From Thelephora terrestris (taxonomy: Eukaryota; Basidiomycota; Agaricomycetes; Thelephorales; Thelephoraceae), in NCBI GenBank assembly GCA_015956445.1, contig WIUZ02000007.1:62001-126000 (forward strand): DNA of 64,000 nt, in the 5' to 3' direction. The position numbers were made by a program, and so were the translations under genes. How positions within the stretch are numbered: position 1 is the stretch's first letter; each line of letters opens with the position of its first letter. Below are positions 48,476-59,761 of this stretch, one piece after another. A model generated the notes under the pieces. The model searched no databases. It had not been told where the DNA came from and saw only the letters and a program-made list of their open reading frames with translations.

Positions 48476-49185
48476 CCCTTTAAGCGTGGTGGTCCAAGGC
48501 AGAAACTGGAGGTGAAGAGGAAAATTACGAGGCGGATCCGGATCTGTTGATCCTAGTAGCCCTTTATAAACGAGGTCGGTTGCTTAGTTATCCACTCGTT
48601 TTTCGGAAACCGGACGCGGACACGAGTCAAGTACGCGGTTACTTTTGATGAAGCGATGACGATGTTAGACTCATTCCGGAGCAGTCGGAGCTTCCCGATG
48701 ACGGTGATCCGGTCTCATCTCCATTCCGCAACAGCGTTGGACGTCGGTGCACCGTTCTCCCTGAAGATTTTCCCCCGTCGGACCTGGTAGCATTGAATGC
48801 GAGCCGGTGTGAGGGGGACAGAGGATCTTGGGTCTGCAAATGTGATTGGCCGGACGGAGTCTGACCGGGCTCAGAGGATCCTGCCACCGTCGCATCGGCT
48901 GGATCTCTGAAGGTCAAGGCGGCTGGTGAAAATTCCTTTCGACCTCAATTCGCATCTGCTCCAAGCGCCCCAAAGTATCGTCCACATGTCGTGGCCTTGA
49001 CTTGCCGTGGTGAGGTCCAACCAGCAGAGGCGTTCGTTTAAATTTCCATCAAGGCGAATACCTAGAGTACACACTGGACAGATTGGCTCATTCGTGTGAG
49101 ATGGTAAGATCTCCTTTCCCGAGGAGAGTTGGTCATTGGCGTCTAGAATCGCTGTATTCACCGGTTATCATGTTCCCGTGGTCTA
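48476..49185. other. intergenic; possible extra 3' exons of the HNH gene
   Basis: Between the VMS1 start and the HNH stop. A minus-strand frame at 48639-48917 encodes a Ser/Gly/Pro-rich tail. A splice skipping the HNH stop (donor near 49204, acceptor near 49148) would give an alternative C-terminus with an ICPVC motif. I prefer the simple stop at 49186. Confidence 0.35.
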
Positions 49186-50401
49186 TCAACTAGAAGACTG
49201 AACACGATGATCTAGGAGTCGGTCCGCAAGCGCAAGTTCAAATAGCTCCTTCCCTTCCCCAGCTCCCCAAATATCGAGCTTGGACAGGTTGATGGAGCCG
49301 CCGTCAAAAGCATCGTCGAAGTCTTCGTATGTCCATACCGGTTCGGCCGAGCCTTTCATATGCTTGAAAAGTCCTTGCATAAGGTGGTCGATGAACAGTT
49401 CGCGGAGCGGCTGCTGAGTCGGATTGTGGATATGGTCCAGTTGGAGATGCAGGCCATTGATATCTGCGTTGCCGTTGGTAAACGAGATAATGCGGTAGTT
49501 ATTCTGCGCAGAGTCAGAAACTGGGGGACGGTGTACATCTCACAATTGAACTCACATCGGGATCAACACCGAATTCATAATTATCCCATGCGTCGCGCAA
49601 ATCGCTCCGCAACGTAATGAGGTTCTGCAACGAATCGATCTTTGACGAGCCACCCAAGACGCCGACATCTGCTGTGTCGGTGATCTTGCTTGGGTAACCT
49701 TTATCTATCCACTAAGAGAAGGAGAGAGAAAGAGATGGCGTCAGTCGATGGGAATTTAACCAGGACAAGTGACTCACTTCAACATCGTGCGTCCTTGGAA
49801 ATATGTGCGCGACTTGGAGACGGCTGTAGGTCTGTGTTTGCAAGCCTGTGATTAGGCATTTCCCATCTCTGGCGCGTCCACGGATGCGATAGTAGGACTC
49901 CTATAAGGGCAAAGGGTCAAGTCAAATATCTATCTATCAAAGAAAATCTTGACATTTACTGACGCGCGCAGGCGTGTTGGAATGAGTAGGGTGGCGAGGA
50001 CGTGAGCGAAGATACTCCAAGCCCACCCGAGTGCGTTGCCCAGCTGTTTTTCCCCCTTTAAATACGAAGGATAATGGAACTCAACCGGTTACTCACTATC
50101 AGAGAGCAATATATATTCTCCTGGTTGCACGATCTCAGGTCCTGAATGGCATTGCGCACCGTGTTGATTTTGCGTCGGATCATATTGGAAAATGGCCCAA
50201 GCGGTCTGGGTAACGATGAATGTGGTCAAGTATCTGTAAAACTCGTCCCACTGGAGAGTACCATACTGCCAAAAGCCTGCACGCTTTGTCAACAAAAATG
50301 AGGCGACGAGGTGACTGACGAGTCATACCGGCGATAACAGCCTTCTCGGAATTATATACTTCCACATTGCGCCTTGGCAGCCGAGGTACTACAAGGTCCA
50401 T
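49186..50401 (-). CDS. fungal HNH-nuclease-like protein
   Basis: Six exons (50329-50401, 50097-50276, 49964-50043, 49778-49900, 49556-49711, 49186-49503) give about 309 residues. The N-terminal part (about 1-110) has no known domain. The core reads GRARDGKCLITGLQ, LQVAHIFPRTHDVEW, GGSSKIDSLQNLITLRSDLR and DAWDNYEFGVDPDNNYRI. This is the order of the HNH domain of many Agaricomycete proteins (AHIFP, then SLQN, then LRSDxH). Here the last catalytic-type His appears as Arg (SDLRDAWD), so activity is doubtful. The family's function in fungi is unknown. It is divergent from the F-box gene across 306 bases. Confidence 0.8.
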
Positions 50402-50707
50402 GATTTCGGGGATTTAGGCCAAATGTTGCGGATTAGTTGTGACTATCACGCGTCACACGGTTGCAGGCCCTCAGGTCACGTGTAAACCAATCGAGTCCGA
50501 GTCGCAGGCTTGCAGGAGAACCACAGAACCTGAGATAAATTGTCCAGTTCATACCAGATATGGCTTGCACAGGTAGGTAACGTGGTGCCTACCATTCGCC
50601 TAAGCCTCGGCTGGGGAACTACGGCAAACCCAGAGGATCCGAGGCCCGGCGAAGCCCAGCAATCGGACAAGATCGACAGCACCTCCATCTCTTCACCCAC
50701 AATAAAC
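50402..50707. promoter_or_regulatory. divergent promoter region between the HNH gene and the F-box gene
   Basis: A 306-base gap between two divergent start codons. An open plus-strand frame continues upstream of the F-box ATG, but no earlier ATG there gives a plausible N-terminus. Confidence 0.4.
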
Positions 50708-52382
50708 ATGCACCACGTGTTCGAGGTAGGCGAGATCCTCCGCCTTATCGCGTCCTGCTTGGTATACGAAGGTCGCGAGGGCGCCGTTTCCTTCGCATGC
50801 TGCCGTAAATCCTTCTCCGTTCCGACCTTGGACACCCTTTGGGGAACATCTTCCTTTGACTTGACGCGGGTGTTGCGGACCTTGCCACGATCCATCTGGA
50901 CTATCTCACGCAGAGCCTTCGTAAGGTTTCCACCTACGCAATTGTCCGGACACTTCTGACTAATGTCTTTATGCTCAGCGCTTTCTTCGTGAGCCATCGG
51001 AGGAGGAATGGTCGCGGCTTTCCGTATATGCCTGGCGGGTGCGTAGGTTAACGAACTCCGGGCCCATCATACTTTCAAAGGCTGCCTTGAAGTTGTTGAA
51101 CATGCGCTTCTCTAATGGTTGTATGTTACCAAATCTTCGGGAGATCAAGTGGCTTCGTACATCCCCGGAGGTCCTTGGTTTGACGTTGCCCCTGGTCGTA
51201 TCTCCAGTGCTCACCAATTTCCGACTTTCGATTAGGAGCCGTGACCACACCATCGGCGCTCCTCAACTCATCGCTGCCTCTAAAGCCCTCACCCCCGCGT
51301 ACAATTCACTCGTTGAGATCCGTTTCTGCGACCCCACAATCCACGATCCTCGCATCATCGATACAGCTTCCACAATTCTACTTAAATGTAACCCGGAAAA
51401 ATTACGCTCGTTCCACGTGCATTCCGTTTTATCCGAGGAAGCTTTTCTCCACGCCGCTCAGCTACCAAACTTGGAGGCCTTTTCCGTGACGATGGATGCA
51501 ACGGAACTCGAGGCACCACTCCCAGCGTCGATGTTCCCTTCCCTTCGATCCCTTGTTATACGATCGACCGACACGCGTTTGCCTCTGCTCCAAGCTATCG
51601 CTCATATCCAATCTAAAACCTTCGAACGTCTCACGTTGGAGTTTCCGGCTGCCACTTTAGGAACATCTATCCCGAGGACCCTCGAGGCTTTGCGACATAG
51701 GAGCTTGCACCAGACATTGTCAAATCTCACGATTTCCCCCGAAGGTCGTTTTAATCTCGACAAGGCGTTTGTCCGCCCGCTTTTGCTCCTCAAAGAGCTG
51801 TCCTACCTGACCATAGGGCTGGTCTGCACATCCCCATGTCCCTACCGGCTCTCTGATGAAGACTTTGACGGGCTCGTCAAGGCGATGCCAAAACTCGAAT
51901 CGCTCACCTTTGGAAAATTTCCTTGTTCCCACCCGGCCAATAACACTATCAGAGCCCTCGCATCCGTTGCTAAACACTGCAAACACTTGAAAGAACTTAT
52001 CATCCACACCAATGTCGAGGCCATCATCGACGGTGTATCCCAACGCGAAAACTGGGGGAGTGACCTGACTGCACAAGAACCCTTTTCCCCCTTCGTCGGA
52101 TGTCCCCTTACCAATATCGTCTTTGGCCCGTGCTCCATACCGAACCACCAGGGTGCTGCGGTGTTTGCGCTATTGTTGCTTCGGTTGTTCCCTCGCCTAA
52201 AATCGGTCTCGGTATCCTTTCTCACCCGCGATGGGCCGGACCCTCTATGGCAGTTGGTGGATAGCCTCGTCAATGCTTACAAAGGCGTGAGCACGGTCAT
52301 GGCTGACGCTGGTGAGTCCATGAATCTGCTTTCCATATCTGAAGCTCACTTCTACACTGCAGCCGATGAGGTGGTCAGTTAA
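50708..52382 (+). CDS. F-box-like/LRR protein of the expanded Agaricomycete type
   Basis: Two exons (50708-50920, 50979-52382) give about 538 residues. The N-terminus HHVFEVGEILRLIASCL followed by AVSFACCRKSFSVPTLDTLW is the degenerate F-box typical of mushroom genomes. The remainder is irregular leucine-rich sequence with segments such as LPNLREIKWL, LVEIRFCDPTI, LPNLEAFSVTM and MPKLESLTFGKF. F-box proteins recruit substrates to SCF ubiquitin ligases; the substrate is unknown. The start is the ATG just before HHVFEVG. The single intron is canonical. The family is hugely expanded in Agaricomycetes. Confidence 0.85.
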
Positions 52383-52524
52383 ATCCTGCATCCCTCCCAT
52401 TCGCACGTTTCTCGCAATCTTTACTTTACTCAGAACCTCAAGAGTTTATGAGAATACTCGACCGCAAGCGCCGTAGACTGCGGGTTAAATTACCTGTAAT
52501 ATAGCGACCGGGGAATCTCAATAT

Positions 52525-54292
52525 TCAATCCTCATCACTTTGATCCCCGAGGAAAGCGTTGATGCTATTTCGAGCGTTCTGCATGAGGAAATGTGTTTGT
52601 CAACACCCACCAAAGGAGTCGGAAAATAAGGCCACATACAACGCGTTTCTTGCGAGGTACCTGATCTTCCTCTTCATCCTCGTCTTCGTCAGAAGATTCA
52701 TCATCCTTCCCTGTGGAACCAAGATTCTTCCTCGAGGGACGACCTTCCGAGCCCCCGACAACTTTCTTCTCAAAGTCCTTGATATCCTCCAATTCCTGAG
52801 CGAACTCCCTCTTTTCCCTGATCGCCTTTGCTTGCTCCATACTCATCCTACCGGTCATTCCCAATTCGGCTAGGATCGACTTGAGGCGTTTGATTTGGGC
52901 AGAAGGGCTGTCGAGGTTTTTGAACTCTTTTGACCAGACCTTGCGAACACCACAGGCAACGACGAGGGCCTAACGAGGTTGGCTGTGGAGTATAATGAGG
53001 AGATTGTGCCGCGCATACCTTGAGTCGCTTGACCGTCTCTTCGTCTTTGGACAGTTCTTTCTTTTGTTTCTTCTGTCGTGTTCCTTTGGATTTCTGAATC
53101 AAGGGAGGATCACTAAAAGTTGCCCTAATGAGGAACATTTGAGGGACAGTACGAACCGTCTCATCTTTTTCACCCTCGGCCTTGCGCCGCCGTTTCGGAG
53201 GCTCGTCGTCGAGTAGTACTGACAGCTCGGACTCACTCTTCTAGAAATTTGGTGATGGGACCATTAGAATACGGAGCCCAAACGAGCATAATGCTGGGAG
53301 TCATGGTAGACTCACATCACCGGGCACGTCCTTTACCTCTGGTATCTCCTCCACCTTTTGTCGCTTTGGCGAAGGCTGAGATCTTGTCCGTTGGGACGGG
53401 CTGTTGATGTTGTCGTCGTCTTCGTCGTCAGATCCTACAAGCTTTGGCTTGGGTTTCACCTTCAGAGAAGGTTTGGAGGCAGAAGGTTTGGAGGCAGAGG
53501 ATTTGGAGGCGGGGGGCCTCGAGGCAGGGGGTTTGGAGGTTGAAGGTTCCGGATCTGTATCATCAAGGTCAGAGTCAATAGTTTCCTGAATCAACCCACG
53601 ACGAGAAACGTCAGTACAGGCATAACAAAATACTCGGAGGTCAACTCACAGCGGATATAGCAGGTTTAGGCGGCTTTCCCGATGCCCTCGACTTGACATC
53701 TGGCCTCTTCGTTTCGCTCTTGGAGGCTTTGGCTTTGTCAACTTTGGTCTCTTTGGCTTTCGACTTTGGCGTAGGGCGTGGCTTCTTGGCCTTCTTCGGT
53801 TCAGGCTCGGTATCAGAACCCTCTTGCTCACTCGCTGTGGTCTCTGCCTTCCTTCGTTTGTTGGATTTCGCACCTGCGCCGGATTCGGGTCGCATGCTTC
53901 GTTTCTTCGAAGGAGATGGCGTTTTGTCGCCTGCTACCCCTGACTGGGCCTTACAAATATGGAGCGGGTGAGATGGAGATTCCGGGGCTCCGGATGGGTG
54001 AAGTAGCGTGGGATGGTGATCGAACGTGGAGGAATGCTCACCAACAGGACCGAAATACGCTTCTTGACGGTGCTCTTATGCTCACACCGAATCAAAGTAC
54101 CGCGCGGGAAATCCAAGCGTGCATCGACGCGTAATAAGACGTCCTTGAACGTGCTTTGCCTGCCGTATACGCTCAGGATCATTTCACAGCTGCGGGAAGC
54201 CAATTCACTCACCCAAATTCCCCAGTCGCCAACAGTTCCTGGACGATCGTTTCCGTTGTCTCCAAGATTTGGTCAAGATTCAATTCGGCCAT
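52525..54292 (-). CDS. nuclear charged protein, HIRIP3-like histone-binding candidate
   Basis: Eight exons (54213-54292, 54042-54159, 53650-53949, 53316-53585, 53157-53240, 53019-53093, 52661-52969, 52525-52578) give about 429 residues. The N-terminal 65 residues (MAELNLDQILETTETIVQEL, then TFKDVLLRVDARLDFPRGTL) resemble a DEK-C-like helical domain. The middle is a long Lys/Ser/Pro/Glu tract with four-residue repeats around KPPASRPPASKSSASK. The conserved C-terminal block TVKRLKALVVACGVRKVWSK and AELGMTGRMSMEQAKAIREK matches fungal HIRIP3-like proteins as I remember them. Acidic runs DEDEDEEED and nuclear signals fit a chromatin or histone-chaperone role. Function is inferred. Confidence 0.7.
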
Positions 54293-54774
54293 CTTGCTTC
54301 CGTAGGTGCCGGGGCGCGCACGCGAGGAGTGCGGAGATGTGATGTACGGCGCGTAGGCTCGGGCTGAAGAGGAAGGTAATTGAGATTTCCCACGGTTACT
54401 TACTTTCTCTTGCCCGCAACAGTCTTTTGTGGGTCAAGCGATGAAGGATCTTTTAGTCGAAATATCGATCATCGTTGGGGGAACTGTGAATAGAATCAGG
54501 CTTCAAGTTCGCAATAAATCCAGGATTCTTTCGATCCTGACCGGTAATTACATTCGCTTCGCCCACTTGTAAAACCACAATCGCGGGCACGCGTTTCCAC
54601 ACGTTGTACGGGTGGTATCAGTTTGATGTACGCTACCGAATAATACGTGTAGTAGGTGCGCAATGGTGATGATCTCCATCCATCAACATGGGTCGAGGTC
54701 TACTAATTATAGTACCCTCCCAGAAGAAAACAAAGAGTAGACTAGCCCCCCACCGCTCCACATCCAAAGGAACA
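54293..54774. other. intergenic, no gene seen
   Basis: A 482-base gap between the HIRIP3-like start and the GH79 stop. The plus-strand open frame from 54688 is antisense to GH79. Confidence 0.5.
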
Positions 54775-56836
54775 CTAGCCGACGTCTTGCGATCTGGCAA
54801 GGAGGTCATTTACGTGTTCCTCCACGTCGAGCTCATCGCACTCCAAAGGATCTTCGAATATCACAACGGCCAGGCCAGGACTGGGGATCTCCAGGGTATA
54901 CGACGCCGAAACATCTACCTGGGTCAGATCCAGATCCCGCCCAGAAGCGACAGGATTTCCGTCCACGACGCCCTTCCAAGTCATACCCGACCAGGAGATG
55001 TCCGATCCTTCGTGCAAGGAAGGAGCTGTGAGGAATTTGACCGTCGCATTCTTTCCCCCGCCTGCTCGTGGACTGCTCAGTGCAGGAATAACGAAGGGGA
55101 CCGTGCCATTGCCATCCTGGAAGTTGATCAGGATCAACCTGTACAGCTCGGACGTCTCCTTGTCGTAAATTCCGTAGCCAGCCGCGGAGCTGCTGTTTAG
55201 ACCCAGGTCGACAACTCGACTTCCGCTGGGGTTCTGCAAGCCTTGGAGGACCGGGAAGTACGAATAGTAAACCGGCCTGGTCGTCCATCCGTTTTCGCCG
55301 TCCCCGGGGTAGTCGAAGAGGTTATAGCTAATATTTCGCTCCCGAGTGTGGAGGTGAACAGCGGAGTATCCGACCACGGACATCTGCATGGCGTAATCGA
55401 CCGACCAAAGTGCCGCGCCGAAAGTGTCCGAGACGGTGGGGTATCCACCACATGAAACGGAGGAAAATTCGGACATGATGACAGGTTTTCCGGCCTGGTT
55501 TGCGATGTTGATTCCATGCAGGTTCCATTTGGCCAGCGCGACGACTGTTGAAGGTTCCGGGTGAGTGAAAGTTAGAGGGGATTGCATTGAGACGATCTGT
55601 TTACCGTTGGTGTGATTGACGTAGTAGCTGAGGGTGGGGTGAGTAGCCCCTGGTAAGCCGCAATGATTCTTTGGATAGTGCTGCAAACTGATCACGCGCG
55701 TCAGCGGGGGTGCAAATCTGTATCTAGGAACCCCATTTACCTGATGTACTTGAGCTGCTGTTTGAAATCGTCCAGCCAACCCTGCTGTAGGAGAGTCGCA
55801 AGGTCCTGTTTCACGTTCAGCACATGAGTTTATCCGTAAATAATGCCATGTAGACGTGCCCAAGAACAGCAGATAGAAGGTCCAGCAATATTGCTCAAAG
55901 TGACGTTACTAATTGGAGATTGGCGGATTCGGTTGAGCACCTCATTGTAATCCTGCCGAACCAAGCGTAAGTCACACAAGGGGCCAAAAACGCATTCGAG
56001 AAACACATACGCCGATATAATCATTCACTGTGTAGTTGGCGAGCTTCGGCCTTTTACCATGAGAGGAATAGATATCCGGTTCCTACCCGATCGCCCGGCA
56101 ACATGTCAGGAACGTGATTCCAGTTCTCTCGAACACCCAGGCACTTACATTTCCGAGAACGTATGCGTCTACCTTGTCTCCCAAGGTGGACCGCGCAGTT
56201 TCTACGAGTTCCGGAATCGTGGGGTTAGTGGGATCCAGCAAGCTCAAACCTGATCAAAGCGTGAGGGTGAGCATTCAGATATTCAGGTCTCACGTCAATT
56301 TGAACTGGGGATGATAAACTCACCGAACAGGTAATCAACGCCACCTAGACGCTCAGCGACGGCGTCCATGACCTTGAATACGAGGGGGCCGTAGCTTACT
56401 GGCTGGTCATCTGCGTTTGTACTACTCGAATTACTGGGGATGGAGAATCGTGTCTGGGATTCGTCAAAAATGGAGCTGTCCACGGAGTTCCCTCCAATCC
56501 GCAGTCGGAGGGGAATGTCGGGGAGCAACTCGTTGTAGTTCTCGAGGTAATTGAGGAATGGCTGTGGGGTGCTACCCACGTCAAAACCAACTACGCAAAG
56601 GTCATCAATAATCCGTGGTGCTCCAAGTTTCACTTTTTGTGAGAGGATGTGGACTTACAGTACTCGCCCAGGAAGCTGAATTCGAAACTTATGCCCAGGA
56701 AGTTCCCGTAAACTACGTTGCCGGTGGTTGGCGGGATCAGATGGAGCGGCACATCTAGCGCATGCGAAGTGCGAAGGGCAAAGAGCCAAGAAAAACCGAT
56801 AATGAGTGACTTGAAGAGGAAACGAGCGGAGGACAT
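54775..56836 (-). CDS. secreted glycoside hydrolase family 79 (beta-glucuronidase type)
   Basis: Seven exons (56659-56836, 56324-56590, 56149-56249, 56011-56082, 55860-55952, 55741-55805, 54775-55687) give about 562 residues. The start giving MSSARFLFKSLIIGFSWLFA provides a clean signal peptide; an ATG 18 codons upstream is possible. Catalytic motifs: acid/base Glu in LGNEPDIYSSHG and nucleophile Glu in KPVIMSEFSSVSCGG; also LRIGGNSVDSS and LQHYPKNHCG. The C-terminal beta domain (LYRLILINFQDGNGT) is typical of GH79. Family enzymes remove glucuronic acid from arabinogalactan or related glycans. The intron after 55860 only fits with a GC donor (TGG followed by gcacgt). Confidence 0.88.
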
Positions 56837-58012
56837 CCGTCGCAGCGCGGGGATGGAAATGAACTGAGATTGCAGGGAAGGGTCATTCATGCCCACTGGC
56901 CGCTTTTTGTACCATTCCTTAGATTTGGCGTGCGGGGATCAAGAAGGGAAGATTGATCCCGTCACCAGCCATACGTAAGAGAGCGGCAGAGAGATGAGAC
57001 ACGCCAACGGAGGATTGACTCGCTGAAGGGTTCTTGGATTGTTTGTGCGAAGTTCAATTCAGACCGCGAAGAATAGATGAAGCTGATTCAAGCTTCCCGG
57101 TGAAATAGACTTTGCAGCAAAAAAAGTCCTTCGCTAGTCGCGAGGTCATCGGAGAGGAAGGGTAGGCATAGCTTGAGCCAGGAGGAAAGAAGGAGAAGCG
57201 GTACGCCTTCGCGATCCGTTCAAAGTCGGGTGGGAAGTCGAAGGGACGTCGATCGCCTTCCGAGGGGGCCGGCTCAGAGGTCTGAGACTGTTCCCAGTTG
57301 TGCGTATTTACAAAAATACACAAAACTGGTGTCGACTGTTCCGGAGGAGAGAAGGCAGAGGCCGAGCGTGTGGTGTGTATTATAGGTCGCTTGGGCGGCA
57401 GCCACTTTCAAAAAAAATCGACATCTGCCGCCGCCCCCCACCGACTCTTGGTCAACGACAATCGCACTGCGGGAGCGAGTGGTTTACACTCCAGATAATT
57501 GGTGTGAAATACGCAGCCACTTCGGCAGGAGTGAAAAGCCTTACCCCGACCCCTCTCAAGTAATTCGTAGGTTCAAAGGAAAGCAATACTATCGGCCCTA
57601 CGGAGTTTGTTTACTGCAACCGATGCGACCGACTCGAGATGAGATGGTACCCTATGCGCCTTGAAACTGCCTCATACACGATCCTCACCTGCGTATAGCG
57701 CGTCCGGATATCGCCGGCGATGACGGTATGAGACCAATTGGGATCTTCATATTAGCCAGCATATGTCGGTTCCTGTGCGTCGATCACGTAGCTGGAATGA
57801 AGGAGGCGGGATTTGGCGTTTTTCTCACGCCAAGCGGGAAATGCCTTGGCAAGGCTTCGTGCCAAGTGGACGTCGTGTTCGCAGCGTTCGTTTCCAACTC
57901 TTTCCCTCTCAACCACAACGAGCGACACCATTGTCGCACTCGCCCTCAGCGAACCCACGCTCCTTTCTTTCGTTCCCCATTCTGTCTTTTTCTTTCTATC
58001 TGTTTTTCAGCA
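56837..58012. promoter_or_regulatory. divergent promoter region between GH79 and chitin deacetylase
   Basis: A 1.2 kb gap between divergent secreted-enzyme genes. The chitin deacetylase side ends with a long CT-rich run before the ATG. An inverted repeat at 57294-57329 is listed separately. Confidence 0.5.
57294..57329. repeat. inverted repeat, 16-base arms with a 4-base loop
   Basis: Left arm 57294-57309 (CCAGTTGTGCGTATTT) and right arm 57314-57329 (AAATACACAAAACTGG) pair at 14 of 16 positions around the loop ACAA. It lies midway in the divergent promoter between two secreted-enzyme genes and could be an operator-like palindrome or a hairpin. Confidence 0.8.
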
Positions 58013-59761
58013 ATGAAGTACTCTCTGGTCGCCGCTCTGCTCGTTGCAGCCTCAGCATCTGCTCACGACCTTCACCCTGCCCACAATGCCCGTCATCTAT
58101 ATCTAGTTGAGAGGCAAAACCCCACCCCTAGCTCTAGCCCCGTCAGCTCTACTCCCACGTCATCAAGTTCTGTTATCAGCTCCGTCAGCTCCAGCGGCTC
58201 TAGTCCAACCCCAGGAAGTTCGCCCTCTGGAACAACCACTCAACGCCCTCCTAGCACCATCACAGGGGCTCCTGGTGCCATTCCAATTGATCATATTACA
58301 TCCGGAATGTCCTCCGGTCCTCCAGATCCGGCCACGACTACATACCCCGCTGGATCCCGTCCAAGCTGGTCCGGCGCTCCTCCACTTCCTTCGCCATGTA
58401 TGCTCTGTCCCAGTCATTCCATTCATGCTTTTCTAACCTTTTACTCTAGTCGTTTTCACTGCATCGAAATGGCCCGCTCAAGATAAGGTGGTTGACCCTT
58501 GTATGTTGATCTCATTGCTTGAATCGTCGGAAACTTATTCAATGATGCAAATCGTAGCCCTTTTCCCTGACCAGATGGCGATCTGGATGCAGGAGCTCGA
58601 AGGCGTCGACATTCCTGACATCCCTTTGACCGATGGTACCTGCGCCGGCAGTCCAGACAGCTTTGCCAAGGCTGCTGACAACGGTTGGTGGTCTTGCGGT
58701 GGATACACCAGGGATACCGACATCACTTCCTGCCCTACCAAGTACACCTGGGGTGTCAGTTTCGACGATGGTCCTGGACCTTATACTGGGTGGGATTTCT
58801 ATCGTTAGCTCGTTGCATCTCATCCAGCCTGACACAATCTATAGAGAATTGCTCAAATACCTCGACCAGAAGGCAGTCAAGGCTACCTTCTTCGTTGTCG
58901 GCTCTCGCGTGGTTGAGAGACCAGCTATCTTAATCGAAGAGTATATGTCCGGCCACGAAATCAGCGTCCACACCTGGTCCCATAGGCTCCTTACCACCCT
59001 TACCACCCCTCAAATTGTCGCTGAACTAGGCTTCACTCGTGAAGTCATCCGGAAGGTCCTGGGAGTCACTCCAACCACCATGCGCCCTCCTCAGGGAGAC
59101 ATTGGTATGTACCCTATCACAAATGCACCAAAACCAACGCGCCAACCCTCCTATCAGACGACCGAGTCCGTGCTATCTCTTTAGCCATGGGTCTCGTTCC
59201 CATCATGTGGAGCAGCACCCCTTCTGCTGGTAAATTTGATACCAACGACTGGCAAGTCGCTGCAGGCATTGTCACAGGCGAACAATCCTTCCAAACGTTC
59301 GAGAGTATCCTCGGAAACGCTTCTCTTTTGGATACCGGGTAAGCTCATCCTTGTTCAAGTTCGTTCATATACCTCTAGGTGGCTAACTCTTAGGGTCTAG
59401 ATTCATCGTCCTCCAACACGACATCCATTACTCTACTGTCGAGCTTGCCACTGGATATACCCTTGATTCCGCTCTGAAACACGACCCCAAATTTACCCTC
59501 CAACCTATTGGCCAGTGTTTAGGATACCCCGTTACCGACCTTTACGTCGAGACTACGAAGAACACCACTTTCCCCAGCAATGCGACCAAAAACGCTGTCA
59601 ACGGTATCGCTATGAATGACACCGGGAGCAATGGCTCGAACAAGACTGGAAATTCCGGAACCACCAATGAAAGTACCTCTGGCTCCTCGTCCGTTGCCGC
59701 CAGTGCATCGTTCATCACTGGCTTCCTCTCTTTCGCCGGTCTCTTGGTCACTCTTCTATAA
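58013..59761 (+). CDS. GPI-anchored chitin deacetylase (carbohydrate esterase family 4)
   Basis: Six exons (58013-58397, 58450-58500, 58558-58789, 58845-59104, 59158-59338, 59401-59761) give about 489 residues. A signal peptide (MKYSLVAALLVAASASAHD) is followed by a Ser/Thr/Pro-rich linker and the NodB-type catalytic domain: WGVSFDDGPGPYT (metal and catalytic Asp), KATFFVVGSRVV, HEISVHTWSHRLLTTL (His pair binding the metal), MRPPQGDIDDRVRAI and IVLQHDIHYSTVEL. The end is Asn/Ser/Gly-rich then hydrophobic (SFITGFLSFAGLLVTLL), a GPI-attachment signal. The enzyme converts wall chitin to chitosan. All core catalytic residues are visible. Confidence 0.93.

Noticed and set aside
54688-55200. Plus-strand ORF of 170 codons
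   Set aside because: It is antisense to the last exon of GH79, whose catalytic and C-terminal sequence is clear on the other strand.
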